Source of the DNA: Sipunculus nudus
Taxonomy: Eukaryota; Annelida; Sipuncula; Golfingiida; Sipunculidae
Direction of reading: 5' to 3'
DNA length: 64,000 nt
Assembly (NCBI GenBank): GCA_026874595.1
Contig: CM049313.1
Coordinates: 47,874,159 to 47,938,158 of the forward strand
Part shown: positions 21,936-35,018 of the stretch, in pieces
Numbering within the stretch: position 1 is the first letter of the stretch
How the letters are laid out: every line of letters starts with the position of its first letter
Notes under the pieces: model-generated
Seen by the model: the letters and a program-made list of their open reading frames with translations, nothing else
Databases searched by the model: none
What the model was told of the DNA's origin: nothing
Translations under genes and position numbers: made by a program

Positions 21936-23568
21936 CCCCAGTACCTTGTGGTGCTTATGTTTCTATGCATAATTAGCATTGACAGGTACTAGACTTAATC
22001 AGCCAATAACATTTTCGGTCTTTCATTCTTTTGGTCTCTTTACAAAAATTAATCAAAATGTTCGTGCTGGTTCATTTCTGGCTGGATTTTAGCAATCTTA
22101 CTGTAGTACCCTTTGGTCCTATTTATAAATAAACCAGTGGCTAGGGCTCCATTAGATAACTGCCTCAAAATGTCCTATGAAAATACCGTCTCAGGTCGTA
22201 TTAGATACCATCATTATTGTTGGCAGAAGCTATATCAGATGAAACTTGGGCGATAAACCCCAGTACTTTGTGGTGCTTATGTTTCTATGCATCATTAGCA
22301 TTCACAGGTAGTATAATTAATCAGCCGTTAACATTTTCGATCTGTCATTTGGTTTCTTGGTCTCTTTGATAAAGTAATTGAAATGTTCGTCCTGCTTTAT
22401 TTCTGGCTGGATTGTAGTAATCTTACTGTAGTACTCCTAAGATCAATAGAAAAATACACCAGTGCCTACGGGCTCCACAAGACCACTGCCACAAAAATGT
22501 CCGATGAAAATACCGTCTCAGGTCCTATATGATACCATCTTTATAGTTGCCAGAAGCTATTACAGATGAAATTTCGGCGATAAACCCCAGTACCTTGTGG
22601 TGCTTATGTTTCTATGCATCATTAGCATTCACAGGTACTAGAATCAATCAGCCGATAACACTTTCGATCTGTCATTTTGTTTCTTGGTCTCCTTGATAAA
22701 TTCATTAAAATGTTCATTCTGCTTCATTTCAGGCTGGTTTGTAGCAATCTTACTGTAGTACCCTTAGGTGCTAGTTGAAATATACAACAGTGCCTACGGG
22801 CTCCACAAGACCACTGCCACAAAAATGTCCGATGAAAATACCGTCTCAGGTCCTATATGATACCATCTTTATAGTTGCCAGAAGCTATTACAGATGAAAT
22901 TTCGGCGATAAACCCCAGTACCTTGTGGTGCTTATGTTTCTATGCATCATGAGCATTCACAGGTACTAGACTTAATCAGCCGATAACACTTTCGATTTTT
23001 ACTTTTGTTTCTTTGTCTCTTTGATAAATTAATTTAAATGTTCATTCTGCTTCATTTCAGGCTGGTGTGTAGCAATCTTACTGTAGTACCCCTAGGTGCC
23101 AGTTGAAAACTACACCAGTGCCTACGGGCTCCATAAGACCACTGCCACAAAAATGTCCGATGAAAATACCGTCTCAGGTCCTATATGATACCATCTTTAT
23201 AGTTGCCAGAAGCTATTACAGATGAAATTTCGGCGATAAACCCCAGTACCTTGTGGTGCTTATGTTTCTATGCATCATTAGCATTCACAGGTACTAGACT
23301 TAATCAGCCGATAACACTTTCGATCTTTCCTTTTGTTTCTTGGTCTCCTTGTTAAATTCATTAAAATGTTCATTCTGCTTCATTTCAGCCTGGTTTGTAG
23401 CAATCTTACTGTAGTACCCCTAGGTGCTAGTTGAAAAATACACCAGTGCCTACGGGCTCCACAAGACCACTGCCACAAAAATGTCCTATGAAAATACCGT
23501 CTCAGGTCCTATATGATACCATCTTTATAGTTGCCAGAAGCTATTACAGATGAAACTTCGACGATCAA
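21936..23568 (+). repeat. Short higher-order block, 5 monomers, 1633 bp
   Basis: Lengths 322, 327, 328, 328, 328. Its last two monomers join the longer duplicate 22.9-25.2 kb, which matches 17.0-19.3 kb at offset 5880 (marker CATGAGCATTC at 22949 and 17069). Confidence 0.8.
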
Positions 23569-26185
23569 CCCCAGTACCTTGTGGTGCTTATGTTTCTATG
23601 CATAATTAGCATTGACAGGTACTAGACTTAATCAGCCAATAACATTTTCGGTCTTTCATTCTTTTGGTCTCTTTACAAAAATTAATCAAAATGTTCGTGC
23701 TGGTTCATTTCTGGCTGGATTTTAGCAATCTTACTGTAGTACCCTTTGGTCCTATTTATAAATAAACCAGTGGCTAGGGCTCCATTAGATAACTGCCTCA
23801 AAATGTCCTATGAAAATACCGTCTCAGGTCGTATTAGATACCATCATTATTGTTGGCAGAAGCTATATCAGATGAAACTTGGGCGATAAACCCCAGTACT
23901 TTGTGGTGCTTATGTTTCTATGCATCATTAGCATTCACAGGTAGTATAATTAATCAGCCGTTAACATTTTCGATCTGTCATTTGGTTTCTTGGTCTCTTT
24001 GATAAAGTAATTGAAATGTTCGTCCTGCTTTATTTCTGGCTGGATTGTAGTAATCTTACTGTAGTACTCCTAAGATCAATAGAAAAATACACCAGTGCCT
24101 ACGGGCTCCACAAGACCACTGCCACAAAAATGTCCGATGAAAATACCGTCTCAGGTCCTATATGATACCATCTTTATAGTTGCCAGAAGCTATTACAGAT
24201 GAAATTTCGGCGATAAACCCCAGTACCTTATGGTGCTTATGTTTCTATGCATCATTAGCATTCACAGGTACTAGAATCAATCAGCCGATAACACTTTCGA
24301 TCTGTCATTTTGTTTCTTGGTCTCCTTGATAAATTCATTAAAATGTTCATTCTGCTTCATTTCAGGCTGGTTTGTAGCAATCTTACTGTAGTACCCTTAG
24401 GTGCTAGTTGAAATATACAACAGTGCCTACGGGCTCCACAAGACCACTGCCACAAAAATGTCCGATGTAAATACCGTCTCAGGTCCTATATGATACCACC
24501 TTTATAGTTGCCAGAAGCTATTACAGATGAAATTTCGGCGATAAACCCCAGTACCTTGTGGTGCTTATGTTTCTATGCATCATTAGCATTCACAGGTACT
24601 AGACTTAATCAACGGATAACACTTTCGATTTTTACTTTTGTTTCTTTGTTTCTTTGATAAAGTAATTAAAATGTTCATTCTGCTTCATTTCAGGCTGGAT
24701 TGTAGCAATCTTACTGTAGTACCCCTAGGTGCTAGTTGAAAAATACACCAGTGGCTACGGGCTCCACAAGACCACTGCCACAAAAATGTCCGATGAAAAT
24801 ACCGTCTCAGGTCCTATATGATACCATCTTTATAGTTGCCAGAAGCTATTACAGATGAAATTTCGGCGATAAACCCCAGTACCTTGTGGTGCTTATGTTT
24901 CTATGCATCATTAGCTTTCACAGGTACTAGACTTAATCAGCCGATAACACTTTCGATTTTTACTTTTGTTTCTTTGTTTCTTTGATAAATTAATTAAAAT
25001 GTTCATTCTGCTTCATTTCAGGCTGGTGTGTAGCAATCTTACTGTAGTACCCCTAGGTGCTAGTTGAAAACTACACAAGTGCCTACGGGATCCACAAGAC
25101 CACTGCCACAAAAATGTCCGATGAAAATACCGTCTCAGGTCCTATATGATACCATCTTTATAGTTGCCAGAAGCTATTACAGATGAAATTTCGGCGATAA
25201 ACCCCAGTACCTTGTGGTGCTTATGTTTCTATGCATCATTAGCATTCACAGGTACTAGACTTAATCAGCCGATAACACTTTCGATCTTTCCTTTTGTTTC
25301 TTGGTCTCCTTGATAAATTCATTAAAATGTTCATTCTGCTTCATTTCAGGCTGGTTTGTAGCAATCTTACTGCAGTACCCCTAGGTGCTAGTTGAAAAAT
25401 ACACCAGTGCCTACGGGCTCCACAAGACCACTGCCACAAAGATGTCCGATGAAAATACCGTCTCAGGTCCTATATGATACCATCTTTATAGTTGCCAGAA
25501 GCTATTACAGATGAAATTTCGGCGATAAACCCCAGTACCTTGTGGTGCTTATGTTTCTATGCATCATTAGCATTCACAGGTACTAGACTTAATCAGCCGA
25601 TAACACTTTCGATTTTTACTTTTGTTTCTTTGTCTCTTTGATAAATTAATTAAAATGTTCATTCTGCTTCATTTCAGGCTGGTGTGTAGCAATCTTACTG
25701 TAGTACCCCTAGGTGCTAGTTGAAAACTAAACCAGTGCCTACGGGCTCCACAAGACCACTGCCACAAAAATGTCCGATGAAAATACCGTCTCAGGTCCTA
25801 TATGATACCATCTTTATAGTTGCCAGAAGCTATTACAGATGAAATTTCGGCGATAAACCCCAGTACCTTGTGGTGCTTATGTTTCTATGCATCATTAGCA
25901 TTCACAGGTACTAGACTTAATCAGCCGATAACACTTTCGATCTTTCCCTTTGTTTCTTGGTCTCCTTGTTAAATTCATTAAAATGTTCATTCTGCTTCAT
26001 TTCAGCCTGGTTTGTAGCAATCTTACTGTAGTACCCCTAGGTGCTAGTTGAAAAATACACCAGTGCCTACGCGCTCCACAAGACCACTGCCACAAAAATG
26101 TCCTATGAAAATACCGTCTCAGGTCCTATATGATACCATCTTTATAGTTGTCAGAAGCTATTACAGATGAAACTTTGACGATCAA
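23569..26185 (+). repeat. Higher-order block, 8 monomers, 2617 bp
   Basis: Lengths 322, 327, then six of 328. It parallels 17689-20630, including CTTATGGTGC and AATCAACGG, but lacks the 325-bp monomer. The monomer starting 25202 joins the left part of one neighbour type to the right part of the next, as expected after loss of one monomer by unequal exchange. Confidence 0.85.
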
Positions 26186-29127
26186 CCCCAGTACCTTGTG
26201 GTGCTTATGTTTCTATGCATAATTAGGATTGACAGGTTCTAGACTTAATCAGCCGATAACATTTTCGGTCTTTCATTCTTTTGGTCTCTTTACAAAAATT
26301 AATCAAAATGTTCGTGCTGGTTCATTTCTGGCTGGATTTTAGCAATCTTACTGTAGTACCCTTTGGTCCTATTTATAAATAAACCAGTGGCTAGGGCTCC
26401 ATTAGATAACTGCCTCAAAATGTCCTATGAAAATACCGTCTCAGGTCGTATTAGATACCATCATTATTGTTGGCAGAAGCTATATCAGATGAAACTTGGG
26501 CGATAAACCCCAGTACTTTGTGGTGCTTATGTTTCTATGCATCATTAGCATTCACAGGTAGTATAATTAATCAGCCGTTAACATTTTCGATCTGTCATTT
26601 GGTTTCTTGGTCTCTTTGATAAAGTAATTGAAATGTTCGTCCTACTTTATTTCTGGCTGGATTGTAGTAATCTTACTGTAGTACTCCTAAGATCAATAGA
26701 AAAATACACCAGTGCCTACGGGCTCCACAAGACCACTGCCACAAAAATGTCCGATGAAAATACCGTCTCAGGTCCTATATGATACCATCTTTATAGTTGC
26801 CAGAAGCTATTACAGATGAAATTTCGGCGATAAACCCCAGTACCTTGTGGTGCTTATGTTTCTATGCATCATTAGCATTCACAGGTACTAGAATCAATCA
26901 GCCGATAACACTTTCGATCTGTCATTTTGTTTCTTGGTCTCCTTGATAAATTCATTAAAATGTTCATTCTGCTTCATTTCAGGCTGGTTTGTAGCAATCT
27001 TACTGTAGTACCCTTAGGTGCTAGTTGAAATATACAACAGTGCCTACGGGCTCCACAAGACCACTGCCACAAAAATGTCCGATGTAAATACCGTCTCAGG
27101 TCCTATATGATACCACCTTTATAGTTGCCAGAAGCTATTACAGATGAAATTTCGGCGATAAACCCCAGTACCTTGTGGTGCTTATGTTTCTATGCATCAT
27201 TAGCATTCACAGGTACTAGACTTAATCAACGGATAACACTTTCGATTTTTACTTTTGTTTCTTTGTTTCTTTGATAAAGTAATTAAAATGTTCATTCTGC
27301 TTCATTTCAGGCTGGATTGTAGCAATCTTACTGTAGTATCCCGAGGTGCTAGTTGAAAAATACACCAGTGCCTACGGGCTCCACAAGACCACTGCCACAA
27401 AAATGTCCGATGAAAATACCGTCTCAGGTCCTATATGATACCATCTTTATAGTTGCCAGAAGCTATTACAGATGAAATTTCGGCGATAAACCCCAGTACC
27501 TTGTGGTGCTTATGTTTCTATGCATCATTAGCTTTCACAGGTACTAGACTTAATCAGCCGATAACACTTTCGATTTTTACTTTTGTTTCTTTGTCTCTTT
27601 GATAAATTAATTAAAATGTTCATTCTGCTTCATTTCAGGCTGGTGTGTAGCAATCTTACTGTAGTACCCCTAGGTGCTAGTTGAAAACTACACAAGTGCC
27701 TACGGGATCCACAAGACCACTGCCACAAAAATGTCCGATGAAAATACCGTCTCAGGTCCTATATGATACCATCTTTATAGTTGCCAGAAGCTATTACAGA
27801 TGAAATTTCGGCGATAAACCCCAGTACCTTGTGGTGCTTATGTTTCTATGCATCATTAGCATTCACAGGTACTAGACTTAACCAGCCGATAACACTTTCG
27901 ATCTTTCCTTTTGTTTCTTGGTCTCCTTGATAAATTTAAAAATGTTCATTCTCATTCATTTCAGGTGGTTTGTAGCAATCTTGCTGTAGCACCCCTAGGT
28001 GCTAGTTGAAAAATACACCAGTGCCTACGGGCTCCACAAGACCACTGCCACAAAAATGTCCGATGAAAATACCGTCTCAGGTCCTATATGACACCATCTT
28101 TATAGTTGCTAGAAGCTATTACAGATGAAATTTCGGCGATAAACCCCAGTACCTTGTGGTGCTTATGTTTCTATGCATCATTAGCATTCACAGGTACTAG
28201 ACTTAATCAGCCGATAACACTTTCGATCTTTCCTTTTGTTTCTTGGTCTCCTTGATAAATTCATTAAAATGTTCATTCTGCTTCATTTCAGGCTGGTTTG
28301 TAGCAATCTTACTGCAGTACCCCTAGGTGCTAGCTGAAAAATACACCAGTGCCTACGGGCTCCACAAGACCAGTGCCACAAAGATGTCCGATGAAAATAC
28401 CGTCTCAGGTCCTATATGATACCATCTTTATAGTTGCCAGAAGCTATTACAGATGAAATTTCGGCGATAAACCCCAGTACCTTGTGGTGCTTATGTTTCT
28501 ATGCATCATTAGCATTCACAGGTACTAGACTTAATCAGCCGATAACACTTTCGATTTTTACTTTTGTTTCTTTGTCTCTTTGATAAATTAATTAAAATGT
28601 TCATTCTGCTTCATTTCAGGCTGGTGTGTAGCAATGTTACTGTAGTACCCCTAGGTGCTAGTTGAAAACTACACCAGTGCCTACGGGCTCCACAAGACCA
28701 CTGCCACAAAAATGTCCGATGAAAATACCGTCTCAGGTCCTATATGATACCATCTTTATAGTTGCCAGAAGCTATTACAGATGAAATTTCGGCGATAAAC
28801 CCCAGTACCTTGTGGTGCTTATGTTTCTATGCATCATTAGCATTCACAGGTACTAGACTTAATCAGCCGATAACACTTTCGATCTTTCCTTTTGTTTCTT
28901 GGTCTCCTTGTTAAATTCATTAAAATGTTCATTCTGCTTCATTTCAGCCTGGTTTGTAGCAATCTTACTGTAGTACCCCAAGGTGCTAGTTGAAAAATAC
29001 ACCAGTGCCTACGCGCTCCACAAGACCACTGCCACAAAAATGTCCTATGAAAATACCGTCTCAGGTCCTATATGATACCATCTTTATAGTTGTCAGAAGC
29101 TATTACAGATGAAACTTTGACGATCAA
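26186..29127 (+). repeat. Higher-order block, 9 monomers, 2942 bp
   Basis: Same length order as 8532-11473 and 17689-20630. It shares CCTACTTTAT (near 26641) with the block at 20631, offset 5555. This is the last block with GCTATATCAG and CAGCCGTTAAC in the 327-bp monomer. Confidence 0.85.
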
Positions 29128-32100
29128 CCCCAGTACCTTGTGGTGCTTATGTTTCTATGCATAATTAGGATTGACAGGTTCTAGACTTAATCAGCCGATA
29201 ACATTTTCGGTCTTTCATTCTTTTGGTCTCTTTACAAAAATTAATCAAAATGTTCGTGCTGGTTCATTTCTGGCTGGATTTTAGCAATCTTACTGTAGTA
29301 CCCTTTGGTCCTATTTATAAATAAACCAGTGGCTAGGGCTCCATTAGATAACTGCCTCAAAATGTCCTATGAAAATACCGTCTCAGGTTGTATTAGATAC
29401 CATCATTATTGTTGGCAGAAGCTATTTCAGATGAAACTTGGGCGATAAACCCCAGTACTTTGTGGTGCTTATGTTTCTATGCATCATTAGCATTCACAGG
29501 TAGTATAATTAATCAGCCGATAACATTTTCGATCTGTCATTTGGTTTCTTGGTCTCTTTGATAAATAAATTGAAATGTTCGTCCTGCTTTATTTCTGGCT
29601 GGATTGTAGTAATCTTACTGTAGTACTCCTAAGATCAATAGAAAAATACACCAGTGCCTACGGGCTCCACAAGACCACTGCCACAAAAATGTCCGATGAA
29701 AATACCGTCTCAGGTCCTATATGATACCATCTTTATAGTTGCCAGAAGCTATTACAGATGAAATTTCGGCGATAAACCCCAGTACCTTCGGGTGCTTATG
29801 TTTCTATGCATCATTAGCATTCACAGGTACTAGAATCAATCAGCCGATAACACTTTCGATCTTTCCTTTTGTTTCTTGGTCTCCTTGATAAATTCATTAA
29901 AATGTTCATTCTGCTTCATTTCAGGCTGGTTTGTAGCAATCTTACTGTAGTACCCTTAGGTGCTAGTTGAAATATACAACAGTGCCTACGGGCTCCACAA
30001 GACCACTGCCACAAAAATGTCCGATGTAAATACCGTCTCAGGTCCTATATGATACCACCTTTATAGTTGCCAGAAGCTATTACAGATGAAATTTCGGCGA
30101 TAAACCCCAGTACCTTGTGGTGCTTATGTTTCTATGCATCATTAGCATTCACAGGTACTAGACTTAATCAGCCGATAACACTTTCGATCTTTCCTTTTGT
30201 TTCTTGGTCTCCTTGATAAATTCATTAAAATGTTCATTCTGCTTCATTTCAGGCTGGTTTGTAGCAATCTTACTGTAGTACCCCTAGGTGTTAGTTGAAA
30301 AATACACTAGTGCCTACGGGCTCCACAAGACCACTGCCACAAAAATGTCCGATGTAAATACTGTCTCAGGTCCTATATGTTACCACCTTTATAGTTGCCA
30401 GAAGCTATTACAGATGAAATTTCGGCGATAAACCCCAGTACCTTGTGGTGCTTATGTTTCTATGCATCATTAGCATTCACAGGTACTAGACTTAATCAGC
30501 CGATAACACTTTCGATTTTTACTTTTGTTTCTTGGTCTCCTTGATAAATTAATAAAAATGTTCATTCTGCTTCATTTCAGGCTGGTTTGTAGCAATCTTA
30601 CTGTAGTACCCCTAGGTGCTAGTTGAAAAATACACCAGTGCCTACGGGCTCCACAAGACCACTGCCACTAAAATGTCCGATGAAAATACCGTCTCAGGTC
30701 CTATATGATACCATCTTTATAGTTGCCAGCAGCTATTACAGATGAAATTTCGGCGATGAACCCCAGTACCTTGTGGTGTTTATGTTTCTATGCATCATTA
30801 GCATTCACAGGTACTAGACTTAATCAGCCGATAACACTTTCGATCTTTCCTTTTGTTTCTTGGTCTCCTTGATAAATTCATTAAAATGTTCATTCTGCTT
30901 CATTTCAGGCTGGTTTGTAGCAATCTTACTGTAGTACCCCTAGGTGCTAGTTGAAAAATACACCAGTGCCTACGGGCTCCACAAGACCACTGCCACAAAA
31001 ATGTCCTATGAAAATACCGTCTCAGGTCCTATATGATACCATCTTTATAGTTGCCAGAAGCTATTACAGATGAAATTTCGGCGATAAACCCCAGTACCTT
31101 GTGGTGCTTATGTTTCTATGCATCATTAGCATTCACATGTACTAGAAACAATCAGCAGATAACACTTTCGATCTGTCATTTTGTTTCTTTTTCTCCTTGA
31201 TAAATTCATTAAAATGTTCATTCTGCTTCATTTCAGGCTGGTTTGTAGCAATCTTACTGTAGTACCCTTAGGTGCTAGTTGAAATATACAACAGTGCCTA
31301 CGGGCTCCACAAGACCACTGCCACAAAAATGTCCGATGTAAATACCGTCTCAGGTCCTATATGATACCACCTTTATAGTTGCCAGAAGCTATTACAGATG
31401 AAATTTCGGCGATAAACCCCAGTACCTTGTGGTGCTTATGTTTCTATGCATCATTAGCATTCACAGGTACTAGACTTAATCAGCCGATAACACTTTCGAT
31501 TTTTAATTTTGTTTCTTGGTTTCTTTGATAAAGTAATTAAAATGTTCATTCTGCTTCATTTCAGGCTGGATTGTAGCAATCTTACTGTAGTACCCCTAGG
31601 TGCTAGTTGAAAAATACACCAGTGCCTACGGGCTCCACAAGACCACTGCCACAAAAATGTCCGCTGAAAATACCGTCTCAGGTCCTATATGATACCATCT
31701 TTATAGTTGCCAGAAGCTATTACAGATGAAATTTCGGCGATAAACCCCAGTACCTTGTGGTGCTTATGTTTCTATGCATCATTAGCATTCACAGGTACTA
31801 GACTTAATCAGCCGATAACACTTTCGATTTTTACTTTTGTTTCTTTGTTTCTTTGATAAATTAATTAAAATGTTCATTCTGCTTCATTTCAGGCTGGTGT
31901 GTAGCAATCTTAGTGTAGTACCCCTAGGTGCTAGTTGAAAACTACACAAGTGCCTACGGGCTCCACAAGACCACTGCCACAAAAATGTCCGATGAAAATA
32001 CCGTCTCAGGTCCTATATGATACCATCTTTATAGTTGCCAGAAGCTATTACAGATGAAATTTCGGCGATAAACCCCAGTACCTTGTGGTGCTTATGTTTC

Positions 32101-35018
32101 TATGCATCATTAGCATTCACAGGTACTAGACTTAACCAGCCGATAACACTTTCGATCTTTCCTTTTGTTTGTTGGTCTCCTTGATAAATTTAAAAATGTT
32201 CATTCTCATTCATTTCAGGTGGTTTGTAGCAATCTTGCTGTAGCACCCCTAGGTGCTAGTTGAAAAATACACCAGTGCCTACGGGCTCCACAAGACCACT
32301 GCCACTAAAATGTCCGATGAAAATACCGTCTCAGGTCCTATATGATACCATCTTTATAGTTGCCAGCAGCTATTACAGATGAAATTTCGGCGATGAACCC
32401 CAGTACCTTGTGGTGTTTATGTTTCTATGCATCATTAGCATTCACAGGTACTAGACTTAATCAGCCGATAACACTTTCGATCTTTCCTTTTGTTTCTTGG
32501 TCTCCTTGATAAATTCATTAAAATGTTCATTCTGCTTCATTTCAGGCTGGTTTGTAGCAATCTTACTGTAGTACCCCTAGGTGCTAGTTGAAAAATACAC
32601 CAGTGCCTACGGGCTCCACAAGACCACTGCCACAAAAATGTCCTATGAAAATACCGTCTCAGGTCCTATATGATACCATCTTTATAGTTGCCAGAAGCTA
32701 TTACAGATGAAATTTCGGCGATAAACCCCAGTACCTTGTGGTGCTTATGTTTCTATGCATCATTAGCATTCACATGTACTAGAAACAATCAGCAGATAAC
32801 ACTTTCGATCTGTCATTTTGTTTCTTTTTCTCCTTGATAAATTCATTAAAATGTTCATTCTGCTTCATTTCAGGCTGGTTTGTAGCAATCTTACTGTAGT
32901 ACCCTTAGGTGCTAGTTGAAATATACAACAGTGCCTACGGGCTCCACAAGACCACTGCCACAAAAATGTCCGATGTAAATACCGTCTCAGGTCCTATATG
33001 ATACCACCTTTATAGTTGCCAGAAGCTATTACAGATGAAATTTCGGCGATAAACCCCAGTACCTTGTGGTGCTTATGTTTCTATGCATCATTAGCATTCA
33101 CAGGTACTAGACTTAATCAGCCGATAACACTTTCGATTTTTAATTTTGTTTCTTGGTTTCTTTGATAAAGTAATTAAAATGTTCATTCTGCTTCATTTCA
33201 GGCTGGATTGTAGCAATCTTACTGTAGTACCCCTAGGTGCTAGTTGAAAAATACACCAGTGCCTACGGGCTCCACAAGACCACTGCCACAAAAATGTCCG
33301 CTGAAAATACCGTCTCAGGTCCTATATGATACCATCTTTATAGTTGCCAGAAGCTATTACAGATGAAATTTCGGCGATAAACCCCAGTACCTTGTGGTGC
33401 TTATGTTTCTATGCATCATTAGCATTCACAGGTACTAGACTTAATCAGCCGATAACACTTTCGATTTTTACTTTTGTTTCTTTGTTTCTTTGATAAATTA
33501 ATTAAAATGTTCATTCTGCTTCATTTCAGGCTGGTGTGTAGCAATCTTAGTGTAGTACCCCTAGGTGCTAGTTGAAAACTACACAAGTGCCTACGGGCTC
33601 CACAAGACCACTGCCACAAAAATGTCCGATGAAAATACCGTCTCAGGTCCTATATGATACCATCTTTATAGTTGCCAGAAGCTATTACAGATGAAATTTC
33701 GGCGATAAACCCCAGTACCTTGTGGTGCTTATGTTTCTATGCATCATTAGCATTCACAGGTACTAGACTTAACCAGCCGATAACACTTTCGATCTTTCCT
33801 TTCGTTTCTTGGTCTCCTTGATAAATTTAAAAATGTTCATTCTCATTCATTTCAGGTGGTTTGTAGCAATCTTGCTGTAGCACCCCTAGGTGCTAGTTGA
33901 AAAATACACCAGTGCCTACGGGCTCCACAAGACCACTGCCACAAAAATGTCCGATGTAAATACCGTCTCAGGTCCTATATGATACCACCTTTATAGTTGC
34001 CAGAAGCTATTACAGATGAAATTTCGGCGATAAACCCCAGTACCTTGTGGTGCTTATGTTTCTATGCATCATTAGCATTCACAGGTACTAGACTTAATCA
34101 GCCGATAACACTTTCGATTTTTACTTTTGTTTCTTGGTCTCCTTGATAAATTAATAAAAATGTTCATTCTGCTTCATTTCAGGCTGGTTTGTAGCAATCT
34201 TACTGTAGTACCCCTAGGTGCTAGTTGAAAAATACACCAGTGCCTACGGGCTCCACAAGACCACTGCCACTAAAATGTCCGATGAAAATACCGTCTCAGG
34301 TCCTATATGACACCATCTTTATAGTTGCTAGAAGCTATTACAGATGAAATTTCGGCGATAAACCCCAGTACCTTGCGGTGCTTATGTTTCTATGCATCAT
34401 TAGCATTCACAGGTACTAGACTTAATCAGCCGATAACACTTTCGATCTTTCCTTTTGTTTCTTGGTCTCCTTGATAAATTCATTAAAATGTTCATTCTGC
34501 TTCATTTCAGGCTGGTTTGTAGCAATCTTACTGTAGTACCCCTAGGTGTTAGTTGAAAAATACACCAGTGCCTACGGGCTCCACAAGACCACTGCCACAA
34601 AAATGTCCGATGAAAATACCGTCTCAGGTCCTATATGATACCATCTTTATAGTTGCCAGAAGCTATTACAGATGAAATTTCGGCGATAAACCCCAGTACC
34701 TGGTGGTGCTTATGTTTCTATGCATCATTAGCATTCACAGGTACTAGACTTAATCAGCCGATAACACTTTCGATCTTTCCTTTTGTTTCTTGGTCTCCTT
34801 GATAAATTCATTAAAATGTTCATTCTGCTTCATTTCAGGCTGGTTTGTAGCAATCTTACTGTAGTACCCCTAGGTGCTAGTTGAAAAATACACCATTGCC
34901 TACGGGCTCCACAAGACCACTGCCACAAAAATGTCCTATATAAATATCGTCTCAGGTCCTATAGGATACCATCTTTATAGTTGCAAGAAGCTATTACAGA
35001 TGAAACTTCGACGATCAA
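29128..35018 (+). repeat. Longest higher-order block, 18 monomers, 5891 bp
   Basis: Lengths: 322, 327, seven of 328, 325, four of 328, 325, three of 328. It contains a five-monomer (1637 bp) tandem duplication, about 30.6-32.25 kb and 32.25-33.9 kb. Markers appearing twice at that offset are TGCCAGCAGC, GATGAACCCC, AACAATCAGCAG and GTCCGCTGAAA. From here on the 327-bp monomer is of the right-hand type. Confidence 0.85.
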
